Shown here piece after piece: positions 7,669-15,942 of a DNA stretch of 64,000 nt. The translations under genes and the position numbers were made by a program. Location of the stretch: positions 1 through 64,000 of the forward strand of contig NZ_BLJU01000022.1 of NCBI RefSeq assembly GCF_009932725.1. Reading direction: 5' to 3'. The stretch's first letter is position 1, and each line of letters begins with the position of its first letter. The DNA comes from Pseudomonas yangonensis (GTDB lineage Bacteria; Pseudomonadota; Gammaproteobacteria; Pseudomonadales; Pseudomonadaceae). The notes beneath the pieces are model-generated. The model did no database searches. It saw only the letters and a program-made list of their open reading frames with translations, and was not told the origin of the DNA.

Positions 7669-7829
7669 GAAGCTCCTTATCTAGCCAATGAAATGGCACA
7701 AATCCGGCACACCTAGACTGCTATTTCCCGCAAAACAATGCAGCCATATGCATCGCATCGCAAATACGCAACTATTTGATAAATAACATAAAAATTCTAA
7801 AAACCCTTCAACATCAAGACCTTACCGGG
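7669..7829. other. AT-rich end of the mobile region, no gene seen
   Basis: Between the membrane-protein gene and the truncated hydrolase lie ~160 AT-rich bases, including a run of A/T around 7775-7805. They may hold the promoter of the membrane-protein gene. No clear inverted repeat marking the element end is visible. Confidence 0.5.
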
Positions 7830-7910
7830 CTAGCGGAAAGCGCAGTTGCACTGCAAGGGGCCGACGGGGAAGGTTTCGCGGATCAGGGCGGGACGTTCGG
7901 CGGTACTCAT
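7830..7910 (-). pseudogene. 5' stub of a metallo-beta-lactamase-fold hydrolase gene cut by the mobile region
   Basis: Starting at the ATG (7908-7910) the minus strand encodes MSTAERPALIRETF, then PVGPLQCNC, then AFR and a stop. The first 23 residues match what I remember as the N-terminus of a widespread Pseudomonas MBL-fold hydrolase (glyoxalase II-like, YcbL type), in which PLQCNC is followed by T-I-[IL]-G-D. Here reading departs after CNC, so the rest of the gene has been displaced, presumably to the far side of the insertion. The ATG overlaps the stop of the AraC-type gene as TGATG, so the pair was a translationally coupled operon. The family match is from memory. Confidence 0.75.
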
Positions 7911-8932
7911 CAGGAGGCCTCGTTGCGGTAATCGCCAGGCAGTTTACCGGTCCATTTGCGGAATGCACGGCGGAAATTGGACGGGTCGCTGAAGCCCAGC
8001 AAGTGGGCGATTTCATACAGCGGCAAATGGGTGGTGGTCAGGTACTGCAGGGCCAGGCGCTTGCGCACGTCGTCGAGTACCTGCTGGTAGCTGGTACCCA
8101 TTTGTGCCAAATGCCGACGCAGGCTTCGGCCACTGGTGTGCAAGGCACTCGCGGCACTTTCCAGATCCGGAAAATCGCCGGGCCGCGCCAACAAGAGACG
8201 TCGCACCCGCGTGAGCAGCCCGTCCTGCACGTCGAGGCTGGCCAGCAGCGCTTCGCACTGTTGCTCGCACATCTGCACCGTGGCCGGATTGGCCAGGGCC
8301 ATGGGGCGCTGCAGATAGTGTTGGGGCACTCGCAGCCAGTGATAGGGCTGCTCGAATTGCGCGGCCACACCGAACACCTCGGCATAGCGCTCGCCATAGT
8401 CAGGCGCAGGATGAGCGAAACCGACAGCCACCCCCTGCAACTCTTCGCCCAGGAGAAAACGTGCGATGGTGTGGATGCTGGCCATCAGACCCTCGGCAGC
8501 GAAGCGCGATTGCGGCCCCAGCGGTAACGACTCGACCGCACGCAATTGCATGTCCTCACCCTGCTCCACCAACTCCAGATCGAAGGCCAGACCAAGCACG
8601 CGGTAGTACTTCAAGGCGAACTGCAGCGCTGTGCCCAGGTTGGCGCTGGACAGGACTGCGTAGCCAAGAATGCCGTGGGTGGATACGTTGAGTCGCTGAC
8701 CTAGCAGCAGCCCCAGTGCAGGTTCGCCACAACGCTCCAGCACGGCCTGCGCAAGCATATGGAAATCGAGAAAGGACACCCGTCCGTTGGGGCTGTCGAG
8801 CACTTCGGGGCGCACCCGCGCCGCAGCAAACACCTCGGCACGTACCAGGCCAAGCTCCTCGGCCAGCGCCAACAGCGCCTCGGCATAGGCTACCGGCGCC
8901 TGCTCAGCGTTAAAGTTCTGGGCTCGTTTCAT
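7910..8932 (-). CDS. AraC-family transcriptional regulator (OruR/arabinose-binding-domain type)
   Basis: 340 residues from the ATG at 8932. The N-terminal ~200 residues fit the AraC-type ligand-binding domain seen in OruR, ArgR-like and virulence regulators (NGRVSFLDFHMLAQ, LSVGYA-like GILGYAVLSSANLGTALQF). The C-terminal ~100 residues carry the two-helix-turn-helix AraC domain, ending in IAHLLGFSDPSNFRRAFRKWTGKLPGDYR. An upstream extension to 9097 is open but lacks typical coding character. The gene formerly ran into the hydrolase now truncated at 7830-7910. Its ligand is unknown, and losing the coupled partner may leave it without its original context. Confidence 0.88.
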   Translation of the reverse strand: MKRAQNFNAEQAPVAYAEALLALAEELGLVRAEVFAAARVRPEVLDSPNGRVSFLDFHMLAQAVLERCGEPALGLLLGQRLNVSTHGILGYAVLSSANLGTALQFALKYYRVLGLAFDLELVEQGEDMQLRAVESLPLGPQSRFAAEGLMASIHTIARFLLGEELQGVAVGFAHPAPDYGERYAEVFGVAAQFEQPYHWLRVPQHYLQRPMALANPATVQMCEQQCEALLASLDVQDGLLTRVRRLLLARPGDFPDLESAASALHTSGRSLRRHLAQMGTSYQQVLDDVRKRLALQYLTTTHLPLYEIAHLLGFSDPSNFRRAFRKWTGKLPGDYRNEAS

Positions 8933-9280
8933 GGTCTTGTTGTTTGAATGGCTGGCCGCAAATGACCGCACATTCGCCGAACTTAACCTTACCGATCGCC
9001 AACCGGCAACCCCATGAACGCTTTCCTGCCGAGCGCAAGGCAATCCATTCTCGCTCGCTCTGAAGCCGGCAATGACCCTTTGCATTGCGCCGCTCATGCC
9101 AGCGACTGCTGACGTGAAAGCACGTCCTCGCCATCTCCAGGTCCGGTTCGATCAGCCCCAACTTTTTGCTGGAGCGAAGAAGTGGCCAGATATGACCATC
9201 ACCTTGGCTGTTACTAACCTGTGCCTCGATGCGCAGCGCATCCATAGTAGAAGCCAGTCAAACAGCGCAAGGAACTCCTC
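8933..9280. other. Divergent intergenic region between the AraC regulator and the metal-dependent hydrolase
   Basis: About 350 bases without a convincing gene. It should carry both promoters. A GGAACTCCTC stretch (9268-9277) gives weak ribosome-binding potential for the rightward gene. No strong terminator or repeat is seen. Confidence 0.4.
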
Positions 9281-10126
9281 ATGGCCAGCACGACACCAGA
9301 AGGTTTGCAGATCCGCCCCAGGCATACGGATTTCGATCTGCCCAACCCGCTGCCGCGCCACTGGAACGGCGGCGACGCCTTCAAGACCCACCTGTTCGAT
9401 GCCATGTCGGTGTTGTTTCCCGATGGCGAGCGCTTCTTCATCGACTCGGTGCGTCAGTTCCGCGACCGCATCGAAGACCCGGTCCTCAAGGAACAGATTC
9501 GGGGCTTCATTGGCCAGGAAGGCCACCACAGCCGTGAACATCTGGAATACAGCCAGCGCCTGCGCGACCTGGGTTACGACGTCGAGCGCATCGAAAAACG
9601 TGCCCGCGCGCGCATCCGCTACACCCAGAAGAAGTTTTCCCCGCAGCGCCAGCTGGCCGCGACCGCAGCGCTGGAACACATCACCGCGATCATGGCCGAT
9701 GGCTTGCTGAGAAATGATGCCTACATGGCCGACGCCCATCCGACTCTGGCCCGCCTGTGGCGCTGGCATGCGCTGGAGGAGACCGAGCACAAGGCGGTGG
9801 CCTTCGACGTCTATAACCAGGTGTGCGGCAGCCGCAAACTGCTGCGCCGGGCAATGATCATGGGCACCTTCTTCTTCGTACTCGACACCACCCGCGGCCT
9901 CGCACACATGCTCAAGGTCGACGGCCTGTTGTGGAACTGGCGCGTGTGGCGTGATGGCATCCGCTGGATGTGGGGCAAGGAAGGCGTATTCCGCCCGCTG
10001 ATCAGCACCTACCTGGACTTCTTCAAGACCGGCTTCCACCCCTGGGAGCACGACAACCTGGACCTGCTGCACGCCACGCGCGTGGAGTTCGACGACGCCC
10101 AGCAAGCGCAGGCCAGCGCAGCCTGA
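9281..10126 (+). CDS. Metal-dependent hydrolase, PF10118 family
   Basis: 281 residues. The sequence fits the 'predicted metal-dependent hydrolase' family, whose His/Glu pattern resembles di-iron proteins. Visible elements include FIGQEGHHSREH (~80-90), TAALEHITAIMADGLL (~130) and WHALEETEHKAVAFDVY (~170-185), the EExEH-type motif being the likely metal site. A hydrophobic segment around 195-212 (AMIMGTFFFVLDTT) may be membrane associated. Members often lie near lipid-metabolism or regulator genes. No substrate is known. It stands alone between the divergent AraC gene and a repeat-rich gap. Confidence 0.82.
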   Translation: MASTTPEGLQIRPRHTDFDLPNPLPRHWNGGDAFKTHLFDAMSVLFPDGERFFIDSVRQFRDRIEDPVLKEQIRGFIGQEGHHSREHLEYSQRLRDLGYDVERIEKRARARIRYTQKKFSPQRQLAATAALEHITAIMADGLLRNDAYMADAHPTLARLWRWHALEETEHKAVAFDVYNQVCGSRKLLRRAMIMGTFFFVLDTTRGLAHMLKVDGLLWNWRVWRDGIRWMWGKEGVFRPLISTYLDFFKTGFHPWEHDNLDLLHATRVEFDDAQQAQASAA

Positions 10127-10204
10127 ACTGTAGCCACTGGCCGAAACGCATAGGAAAAGCCCGGAACCTGTCCGGAATGCTGTCACTTAAGGTTGTACAC
10201 GTTT

Positions 10205-10318
10205 TGTTCCCCTCTCCCATTTATGGGAGAGGGCTGAAAACACCGCGGAACTGCCATTTTCCCCCTCTCCGAACGCGGCCCGCCCTAACCCTCTCCCCAG
10301 AGGGGCGAGGGGACTGAT
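10205..10318. repeat. Intergenic palindromic CTCTCCC...GGGAGAG repeat
   Basis: CCCCTCTCCCATTTATGGGA and the bases after it form a near-perfect hairpin at ~10208-10233. A second unit follows at ~10260-10312 with CCCTCTCC and GGGGCGAGGGG arms. Similar units occur at 50268-50312 and 53137-53262, so this is a dispersed family. It could act as a terminator for the upstream gene. Confidence 0.7.
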
Positions 10319-10400
10319 TGCGGTCGACCCTTTCTTATATGAACAGCATTACGAACCTGCCGGGCTTTTTCATGCCTCTCTTTAGGTGCATGTGCTGCGC

Positions 10401-11342
10401 TCAGCCGCGCAGGAATTTCATCGCGTCGGCTGCGCTCTGCTCGGGAATCTCTTCCATCGGGATATGCCCGACGCCTGGATAGACCCTGACCTGAATCCCC
10501 GGCAGGTCACGCTGCCACAGTGGCACGTGCCTCGGTGAAATCCAGCGATCACGCTCGCCCCACATCAGCAGGGTTGGCGCCTGAATCTGTGCGACCCGCG
10601 CAGGCGTCGCATGGAGCTCCTCCTTGTTGACCTTCAGCAGCACGCGGAAGATGTCCATCATGCCGCGGCGATTACCCGGACGCCGCGACAGGTCGTAGTA
10701 GCGATCGACTACCCCCGGTTTGATCCGTCCCGGTTCACCGTAAACCTCCTTGATGCCTTGGGCGATCAACGCGCGCGGCATCCACATCGGCATGGCGATG
10801 GTCGCGCCGGGTAGCGCAGCGGCGGCGATCATCCACGGTACCTTGTGCATGTGGTAGCCGGCCGGATCGATCAGAACCAGTTTGCCGACACGCTGCGGCT
10901 GCGCCAGGGCGAAATTCCAGGCGATATAGCCGCCGAGCGAATTGCCGGCGATATCGGCCTTGTCCACCTGCAGGTAATCGAGCAGCAGGCCGAGCACGCG
11001 AATCATGCGTTCTGCCGAGTATTCGCCGTCTCGCGCAGGGCCGGTCAGGCCAAAGCCGGGAACGTCGAAGCGGATGATGCGATAGTCGGAGGCGAACGCC
11101 TGCACCCAGCCGTCCCAGGTGTGCAGCGAGGCCACCACACCGTGGATCATCACCAGCGCCGGCTTGTCGCGGCTTCCCTCATCGCGATAGTGGATGTTGA
11201 AACCATCGAGTTCGACATAGCGGGAGCCGTCGGCGGCATTGCCGTAACGCGCCTTGAGGCGCTCCAGTGGCAGCGCACCGAAACCCAGGCGGGCGAAACC
11301 GGCAGCCAGCGGTGGTTGCAGTGACAGGCTGTTGGCGGTCAT
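10401..11342 (-). CDS. Alpha/beta-fold hydrolase
   Basis: 313 residues from the ATG at 11342, which has AGAGAGG eight bases upstream. The alpha/beta hydrolase core starts at ~45. The oxyanion region is VMIHGVVAS, the nucleophile elbow is GNSLGG (Ser ~125), the acid is in MWGERDRW and the catalytic His in GVGHIPMEE. An N-terminal segment (~1-40) resembles membrane- or lipid-associated hydrolases of this type. A cap domain lies between the elbow and the acid. The downstream neighbour on the same strand is far away; a TetR regulator lies just upstream on the same strand and may control it. Substrate unknown, with an ester or lipid most likely. Confidence 0.85.
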   Translation of the reverse strand: MTANSLSLQPPLAAGFARLGFGALPLERLKARYGNAADGSRYVELDGFNIHYRDEGSRDKPALVMIHGVVASLHTWDGWVQAFASDYRIIRFDVPGFGLTGPARDGEYSAERMIRVLGLLLDYLQVDKADIAGNSLGGYIAWNFALAQPQRVGKLVLIDPAGYHMHKVPWMIAAAALPGATIAMPMWMPRALIAQGIKEVYGEPGRIKPGVVDRYYDLSRRPGNRRGMMDIFRVLLKVNKEELHATPARVAQIQAPTLLMWGERDRWISPRHVPLWQRDLPGIQVRVYPGVGHIPMEEIPEQSAADAMKFLRG

Positions 11343-11457
11343 GCGGAATACCTCTCTTGTTGTAGGTATCACGCATCAGAGCACGGAGCGCGCGACTTGG
11401 CGCCCAACCTTGGGTCTGTTCAGGCACTATTCGAGGCAACAAGGCCGCCCGCAACAA

Positions 11458-12126
11458 TCACGAACGCGGGCATAACGAGGCGATCAGCAGATCCCCCAAC
11501 ACCTGCTTGGCCTGCTCGATTTCCTGGCGGCTGGCGCTACGCCCGAGCAGATCGAGAGAAGCTGCTTCGAGGGCCCAGATCAGCGCCTGATAAACCAGTG
11601 GATCGCGCGGCACCAGCTCCGGTTCGAGTCGCTCCACCAGCAGGCGCAGCATCTCCTGATGCGCGCGCTGACGATGGGCGGCCAGCGGCGATTGCGCGCG
11701 CAGTGCCTCTTCCTGCATCAGGCGGATGATCGGCCCGACCGCAAGGTGATAGTCGAAAAAGCGTCCGACCATCGCCCTGAGCCATTCCTGCGGACTGCCC
11801 GCGACCTGCTGCATCTCGCGAAAACGCGCGAGCAGCAACATCACCGAAGTCTGGTAGATGCCTTCGAGCACCTCCATCTTGTTGGCGAAGTACTTGTAGA
11901 AAGTACGCCGCGAAACCTGTGCGGCATCGAGCAGATCATTCACCGTTGCCTGCTCCAGCCCCTTGCGGGCGAACACAGCGATGGCAGCCAGTTGAATGTT
12001 GGTGCGCTGCAGGTGACCAACCAAAGGCCCTTCGCCAGCTGCGCCCTGTTGCGAGGCCACCGCGCCGTAACCGCCCAGGTCCTCGAAAACCGCCCGTATC
12101 GCACCGTGTCCGGCCAACTCGTCCAT
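11458..12126 (-). CDS. TetR/AcrR-family transcriptional regulator
   Basis: 222 residues from ATG 12126, which has GGGAG close upstream; a TTG at 12141 is the alternative. The N-terminal HTH is clear: AAIAVFARKGLEQATVNDLLDAAQVSRRTFYKYFANKMEVLEG (~50-92) carries the family's helix-turn-helix and the F-x-K-Y-F signature. About 40 residues of extension precede the usual start of the domain. The C-terminal ligand domain is generic. It lies 115 bases upstream of the alpha/beta hydrolase on the same strand, making joint transcription or autoregulated control likely. Confidence 0.85.
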   Translation of the reverse strand: MDELAGHGAIRAVFEDLGGYGAVASQQGAAGEGPLVGHLQRTNIQLAAIAVFARKGLEQATVNDLLDAAQVSRRTFYKYFANKMEVLEGIYQTSVMLLLARFREMQQVAGSPQEWLRAMVGRFFDYHLAVGPIIRLMQEEALRAQSPLAAHRQRAHQEMLRLLVERLEPELVPRDPLVYQALIWALEAASLDLLGRSASRQEIEQAKQVLGDLLIASLCPRS

Positions 12127-12198
12127 GCTGCTCCCAACCAAAGGCGCGGGTGACGTGACGCTCCAGGCTGAGTACTCTGAAGGCGCCTCTTGCCGCGG

Positions 12199-13068
12199 AT
12201 GTTCATCGTGTCGCCCACCCTAGCACGTCGCCTGTTCTGGCCGCTGGCCATCCTTTTGCTGGTCTGGTTGCCGCCGCTTGGCGCCGCCGAGCTTTTCTAT
12301 CTCGGCCAGCGCATTCCGGACATCCACAAACCCTGGCGCAGTGACGACTACCGACAACTGCGCGAAGCCCTGGAAAAGGTCGACAGCAGCCAGCTCAACG
12401 CGCTGCCGCGGCGCAGCGGCGAGTTCACCGGGCCGATCTACCAGCGCATGGTTTCGCCGGAAAACTTCCGCCCGCAGCTGAACATCTATGCACCGCTGGA
12501 ACTGCGTCAGAACGAAGCGCGTGAGGTGTTGTTCGAGCTCAAGGAGCTGATGCGCCTGTACTTCGACTTCCGCGCCAAACAGCAGCCCTACGCTGCCGAG
12601 GCGCTCGGCCTGATGAGCTATTCGCTGCGCCAGCAGGCCATACTGTTCAGCCTCACCACCGAGTTCTGGATGACTTTGTCGCAAGGCGAGCAGAGCAATC
12701 CCGTCCGTCTTCAGGGGCTGCAGGAAACCAAGGCGGCGGCGGCCATGCTAAGTGGCAGCGCCCTCGACTATCTGGAGCTGACACAAGCCTTTGGCCGCGA
12801 TGAGCTGCTGCTCTACAGCGCCGAGCTGAGCCAGCAGTTGCCGGAGTTGTTCGTTCATCTGCCTGCCGAAGTGCAGGCGCAGCTGCTGGTGCGCATCGAA
12901 GGGCTCAGCACCGGTCATCGTTACCCGCAGATCGGCCAGGATATGGCCGCCCTGCTCCCCGTGCTGCGGATGATTCACGCCGATGTGCAGGCGAAACTGG
13001 CGCAACCGGTGAAACCGGCGGTCAAGACGCCAGCCTTGGACCTGTCGGCGCCAACCTCAGTGCAATAG
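12199..13068 (+). CDS. Secreted protein of unknown function
   Basis: About 289 residues with an N-terminal signal or anchor (RRLFWPLAILLLVWLPPLGAA), then a mostly helical, Leu- and Gln-rich domain. The in-frame TTG at 12190 is an alternative start. I recognise no domain. It is divergent from the TetR gene and converges on the LuxR-type regulator, whose stop it overlaps: the two coding regions share 13057-13068 on opposite strands. Found mainly by coding character and a clear signal sequence. Confidence 0.7.
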   Translation: MFIVSPTLARRLFWPLAILLLVWLPPLGAAELFYLGQRIPDIHKPWRSDDYRQLREALEKVDSSQLNALPRRSGEFTGPIYQRMVSPENFRPQLNIYAPLELRQNEAREVLFELKELMRLYFDFRAKQQPYAAEALGLMSYSLRQQAILFSLTTEFWMTLSQGEQSNPVRLQGLQETKAAAAMLSGSALDYLELTQAFGRDELLLYSAELSQQLPELFVHLPAEVQAQLLVRIEGLSTGHRYPQIGQDMAALLPVLRMIHADVQAKLAQPVKPAVKTPALDLSAPTSVQ

Positions 13069-15798
13069 CCCCAGCCCCTTGGCACGGGCGACGGCCTGGG
13101 TGCGCCGTTCCACGCCGAGCTTGCTGTTGATATGCCGCGCGTGAGTCTTGACCGTGTGCAGGGAAATGAACAGACGCTCGCTGATTTCCTGATTCGAACA
13201 GCCACGGGCGATCAGCTGCAATACCGCCAACTCGCGGCTGCTGAGTTTTTCGGTAAGCGGCTCATGCTCGGTTTCAGGCGACTCCGCCAGGGCTCGCTCT
13301 GCCGGCAGTTGGCCTAGCAAGGCGTCCCGTACCTGGCAGGACGACGGACGCTCTTTAAGGCGCTCGCGCAGCCATTGCGGCTGATGTTGTATCAATTCGA
13401 TGAACGGCAGCAGCGCACCGCCCTGCGCGAGGTCAAGACAACTGTCGAGCTGTTGCTGCGCCTCACGCCCTCGCCCGGTTTGCCGCAGCAACTGGGCGAG
13501 CTGCGCCTGCGCCGCCAGACCGACCAGTTGGCCGCCCAAACCCTGTGCCCGCTGCTGCAAGGCCCGCAGACGGCGCTCGGCAATCTCCACTGCCCCTTGA
13601 AGACGCTCCAGAGCTGCCTGCTGGAGATCGATATGCAGCGCCAGCTGCGGGTGAAACTCCGGCGCCAGCGCTCGCCCTTCCCCATAGGTTTCCGCCAGCT
13701 GCGGCAGCCAGGCAGCTGCCAGCTCGACCTGCCCCTGGCGCAACCACAGCTCGCACTTCATCAGCGTGATCATCGCCAGATAGTAGATCGCCGGCACGTC
13801 CCAGACATGCATCAGACGTTCGGCCTCACCAAGCAGGGCAAACGCCTCGGCAGAGCGGCCATCACGGCCCTCGAGGCTGGCCAGCACGCAGTAACCGATC
13901 AGCGCACCGACATCGCGACAGGCCCTGGCCTCGGCGACCCCGGCGCGCAAACGCTCCACCGCCTGAGGCTGCAGCCGCAGGCTGAGCAGGTAGCCTTCAT
14001 AGATCGTCAAGCGCGCCCGAACCGAGTAGTTGCGCTGCGCAGGCAGGCGCTGCACCAGCGCCAAGCCCTGCTGCACTTCATCCTGCGCGCGCAGCACTTC
14101 GCCGCGGCCTTGCAGTACCCGGGCGCGCTCGTAGTGAGCCAGCGCCTCCAGCAGCGGATTATCGATACGCTGCGCCAACTCCAGGGCGTCACGGTTCAGC
14201 CCGCGTGCACGCCATAGATCGCCACGCACCATGGCCAGGTTGGAAAGAGCCGAAAGACACATGAAGTGCGGGCCATAACGCTCCGCCGGCAAACCGGCCA
14301 GCGCCTCGCTGCACTGCTGCTCGGCACGTACTCCATTGCCACGTCCCCGAGCGATGACCCCATCGAGCGCCTGCCACTGCGCCAGCAGGCTGCGCTGATT
14401 GAGCGGATCGGCAGCAGGCAGGAATCGTCCGAGCTGATCGAGCAGTTCCTGAGCGGCATCAAGCTGACAGGCGAGCGCCAGCGCCCAGCCATAGAGCATG
14501 ATCAGCCGCGGTGTGCTGGCCAGCAGGTCATCCGGCAGGTTGGCCTTCCAGCGCAGCAGCATGGCGATGTTTTGCTCCGCAAGCATCTGCTCTTCGGAAA
14601 GGTTCTGTACCAGGCTCGCCGCGACATCGGACTGCCCTGCCAGCAACGCCTGTTCAATGGCGGCATCCAACATGCCCTGCGCAGCGAACCAGCGGCAGGC
14701 ACGCAGATGAGCACCGCTGCGAGAGCGACTCAAACCGTCGGCTGGACGCGCATTGAGCAGATCGGAGAACAGATGGTGATAGCGAAACCAGCGCCCCTGC
14801 TCATCCAGTGGCACCAGAAACACCTGATTGGCCTGCAACTGGCGGATGATCGCAGCGCTGTCATGACTGTCACGAACCGCGTCGCACAGTTCAGCGCAGA
14901 AGCGCTCCATGCAGGCCGTGTCGTAGAGAAACTGCTGCACTTCGGCAGGTTGCCGGTCAATGACCTCTTCGAGCAGGTACTCGCGAATCAGCCCTTCACC
15001 GCCGTGCAGCTGCAGCGCCTCACCCGTCTCTGCCAGTTCTTCGGCGGCCAATAGCCACAGGCGCAAGCCCGCGATCCAGCCCTCGCTGCGCTGCAGAATC
15101 CCGCTGACCTGCTGCCGTTCGAAGCGTGCGCCCTGGCTTGCCAACAATTCATCCAGTTCGGCAGCGGTCAGGCGCAGATCCTGTTCGCTGAGCTCGAGCA
15201 GCTGTCGCGACAGACGCAGGCGCGCCAGGTGCCAGTCCGGCCGCTGGCGACTGGTGACCAGTAGCAACACACCGGGTGGCAGGTGATTGAGGAAAAACTG
15301 CAAACAACGATCGAGTACCGGCCCCTGCGCCAGGTGGTAATCGTCCAGCACCAGCAACAGCGGCTGGCCACCGTCGAGTTGCCGCGTCAGCTCATCGAGC
15401 AGACCATCGAGCCATTGCTCGAATGCGAACGGTTGGTGGCGCTGACGCATCTTCAACAGGCCGAGCGCTTCCTCGCCAAGGCCGGGGTAGAACTGCTGCA
15501 GTCCCTGCAGCATGCGCTCGAGAAAACGTCCAGGGTCACGATCACGTTCGCTGAGCCCCAGCCAGAGGCTATGCCAGTGATGGGGCAGGCGTTCGCAGAA
15601 CTCGATGGCCAGGGAGCTTTTGCCAAAGCCGGCCGGCGCACTGACCAGCAGCAAGCGCCCCTGCAGACCCTCCTCGAGACGTTCGCACAACCTGGGACGA
15701 GGCATATGCCCTGCTGGCAACGGCGGACGATAGAAACGCGCCTCCACCGGTGTAGCCGGTGTGTAGGGAAAACCTGGCGAGCGGGAAAGATCTGTCAT
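13057..15798 (-). CDS. MalT/AlkS-like LuxR-family ATP-dependent regulator
   Basis: 913 residues, the usual size of MalT-type STAND regulators. Walker A is SAPAGFGKSSLA (~53-64) and Walker B is LLLVLDDYHLA (~148-158). A TPR-like sensor region spans ~380-820. The C-terminal LuxR HTH is LSSRELAVLQLIARGCSNQEI with LFISLHTVKTHARHIN (~850-895). AlkS, which regulates alkane genes in P. putida GPo1, has this layout. It lies immediately downstream of the acyl-CoA ligase/DUF1302/DUF1329 genes on the same strand, separated by a terminator, which makes it their likely regulator, sensing a fatty-acid or alkanol signal. The link is inferred from synteny. Confidence 0.9.
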   Translation of the reverse strand: MTDLSRSPGFPYTPATPVEARFYRPPLPAGHMPRPRLCERLEEGLQGRLLLVSAPAGFGKSSLAIEFCERLPHHWHSLWLGLSERDRDPGRFLERMLQGLQQFYPGLGEEALGLLKMRQRHQPFAFEQWLDGLLDELTRQLDGGQPLLLVLDDYHLAQGPVLDRCLQFFLNHLPPGVLLLVTSRQRPDWHLARLRLSRQLLELSEQDLRLTAAELDELLASQGARFERQQVSGILQRSEGWIAGLRLWLLAAEELAETGEALQLHGGEGLIREYLLEEVIDRQPAEVQQFLYDTACMERFCAELCDAVRDSHDSAAIIRQLQANQVFLVPLDEQGRWFRYHHLFSDLLNARPADGLSRSRSGAHLRACRWFAAQGMLDAAIEQALLAGQSDVAASLVQNLSEEQMLAEQNIAMLLRWKANLPDDLLASTPRLIMLYGWALALACQLDAAQELLDQLGRFLPAADPLNQRSLLAQWQALDGVIARGRGNGVRAEQQCSEALAGLPAERYGPHFMCLSALSNLAMVRGDLWRARGLNRDALELAQRIDNPLLEALAHYERARVLQGRGEVLRAQDEVQQGLALVQRLPAQRNYSVRARLTIYEGYLLSLRLQPQAVERLRAGVAEARACRDVGALIGYCVLASLEGRDGRSAEAFALLGEAERLMHVWDVPAIYYLAMITLMKCELWLRQGQVELAAAWLPQLAETYGEGRALAPEFHPQLALHIDLQQAALERLQGAVEIAERRLRALQQRAQGLGGQLVGLAAQAQLAQLLRQTGRGREAQQQLDSCLDLAQGGALLPFIELIQHQPQWLRERLKERPSSCQVRDALLGQLPAERALAESPETEHEPLTEKLSSRELAVLQLIARGCSNQEISERLFISLHTVKTHARHINSKLGVERRTQAVARAKGLGLLH

Positions 15799-15895
15799 CG
15801 GCCTATTCTTGGAAGTTCTACGTCAGCGGGCTCGATCTGAACCCAGCCTAGCGACTTGCAATGGCCATTTGAAGCGTCCGCTACAGTCCGTAACG

Positions 15896-15922
15896 AAAAA
15901 GCCGGCACAGGGCCGGCTTCGT
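15896..15922 (-). terminator. Rho-independent terminator after the DUF1329 gene
   Basis: On the minus strand AAGCCGGCCCTGTGCCGGCT is followed by TTTTTCG. The stem is eight base pairs with a short loop and a T run. It separates the fatty-acid genes from the downstream regulator, which therefore has its own promoter. Confidence 0.8.
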
Positions 15923-15942
15923 CGTATTGCTGGAGGCAGGTT

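Larger units (their letters stand above)
1..7842. mobile_element. Integrated mobile region: class 1 integron in a Tn3-family transposon joined to an iteron plasmid replicon (left end outside window)
   Basis: From left to right this block holds attI1 and intI1 of a class 1 integron, its outer inverted repeat, tnpR, tnpA and the right inverted repeat of a Tn21-type transposon, then an iteron origin with its own TrfA-type initiator, an HTH gene and an AT-rich membrane-protein gene. It ends inside a chromosomal gene (see 7830-7910), where ordinary Pseudomonas sequence takes over. No conjugation, partition or phage-type integrase gene is visible here, so the integration mechanism is not shown. The left boundary, any cargo and any target duplication lie outside the window. 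That the region is chromosomally integrated is inferred from unbroken continuity with core genes to the right. Confidence 0.8.
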
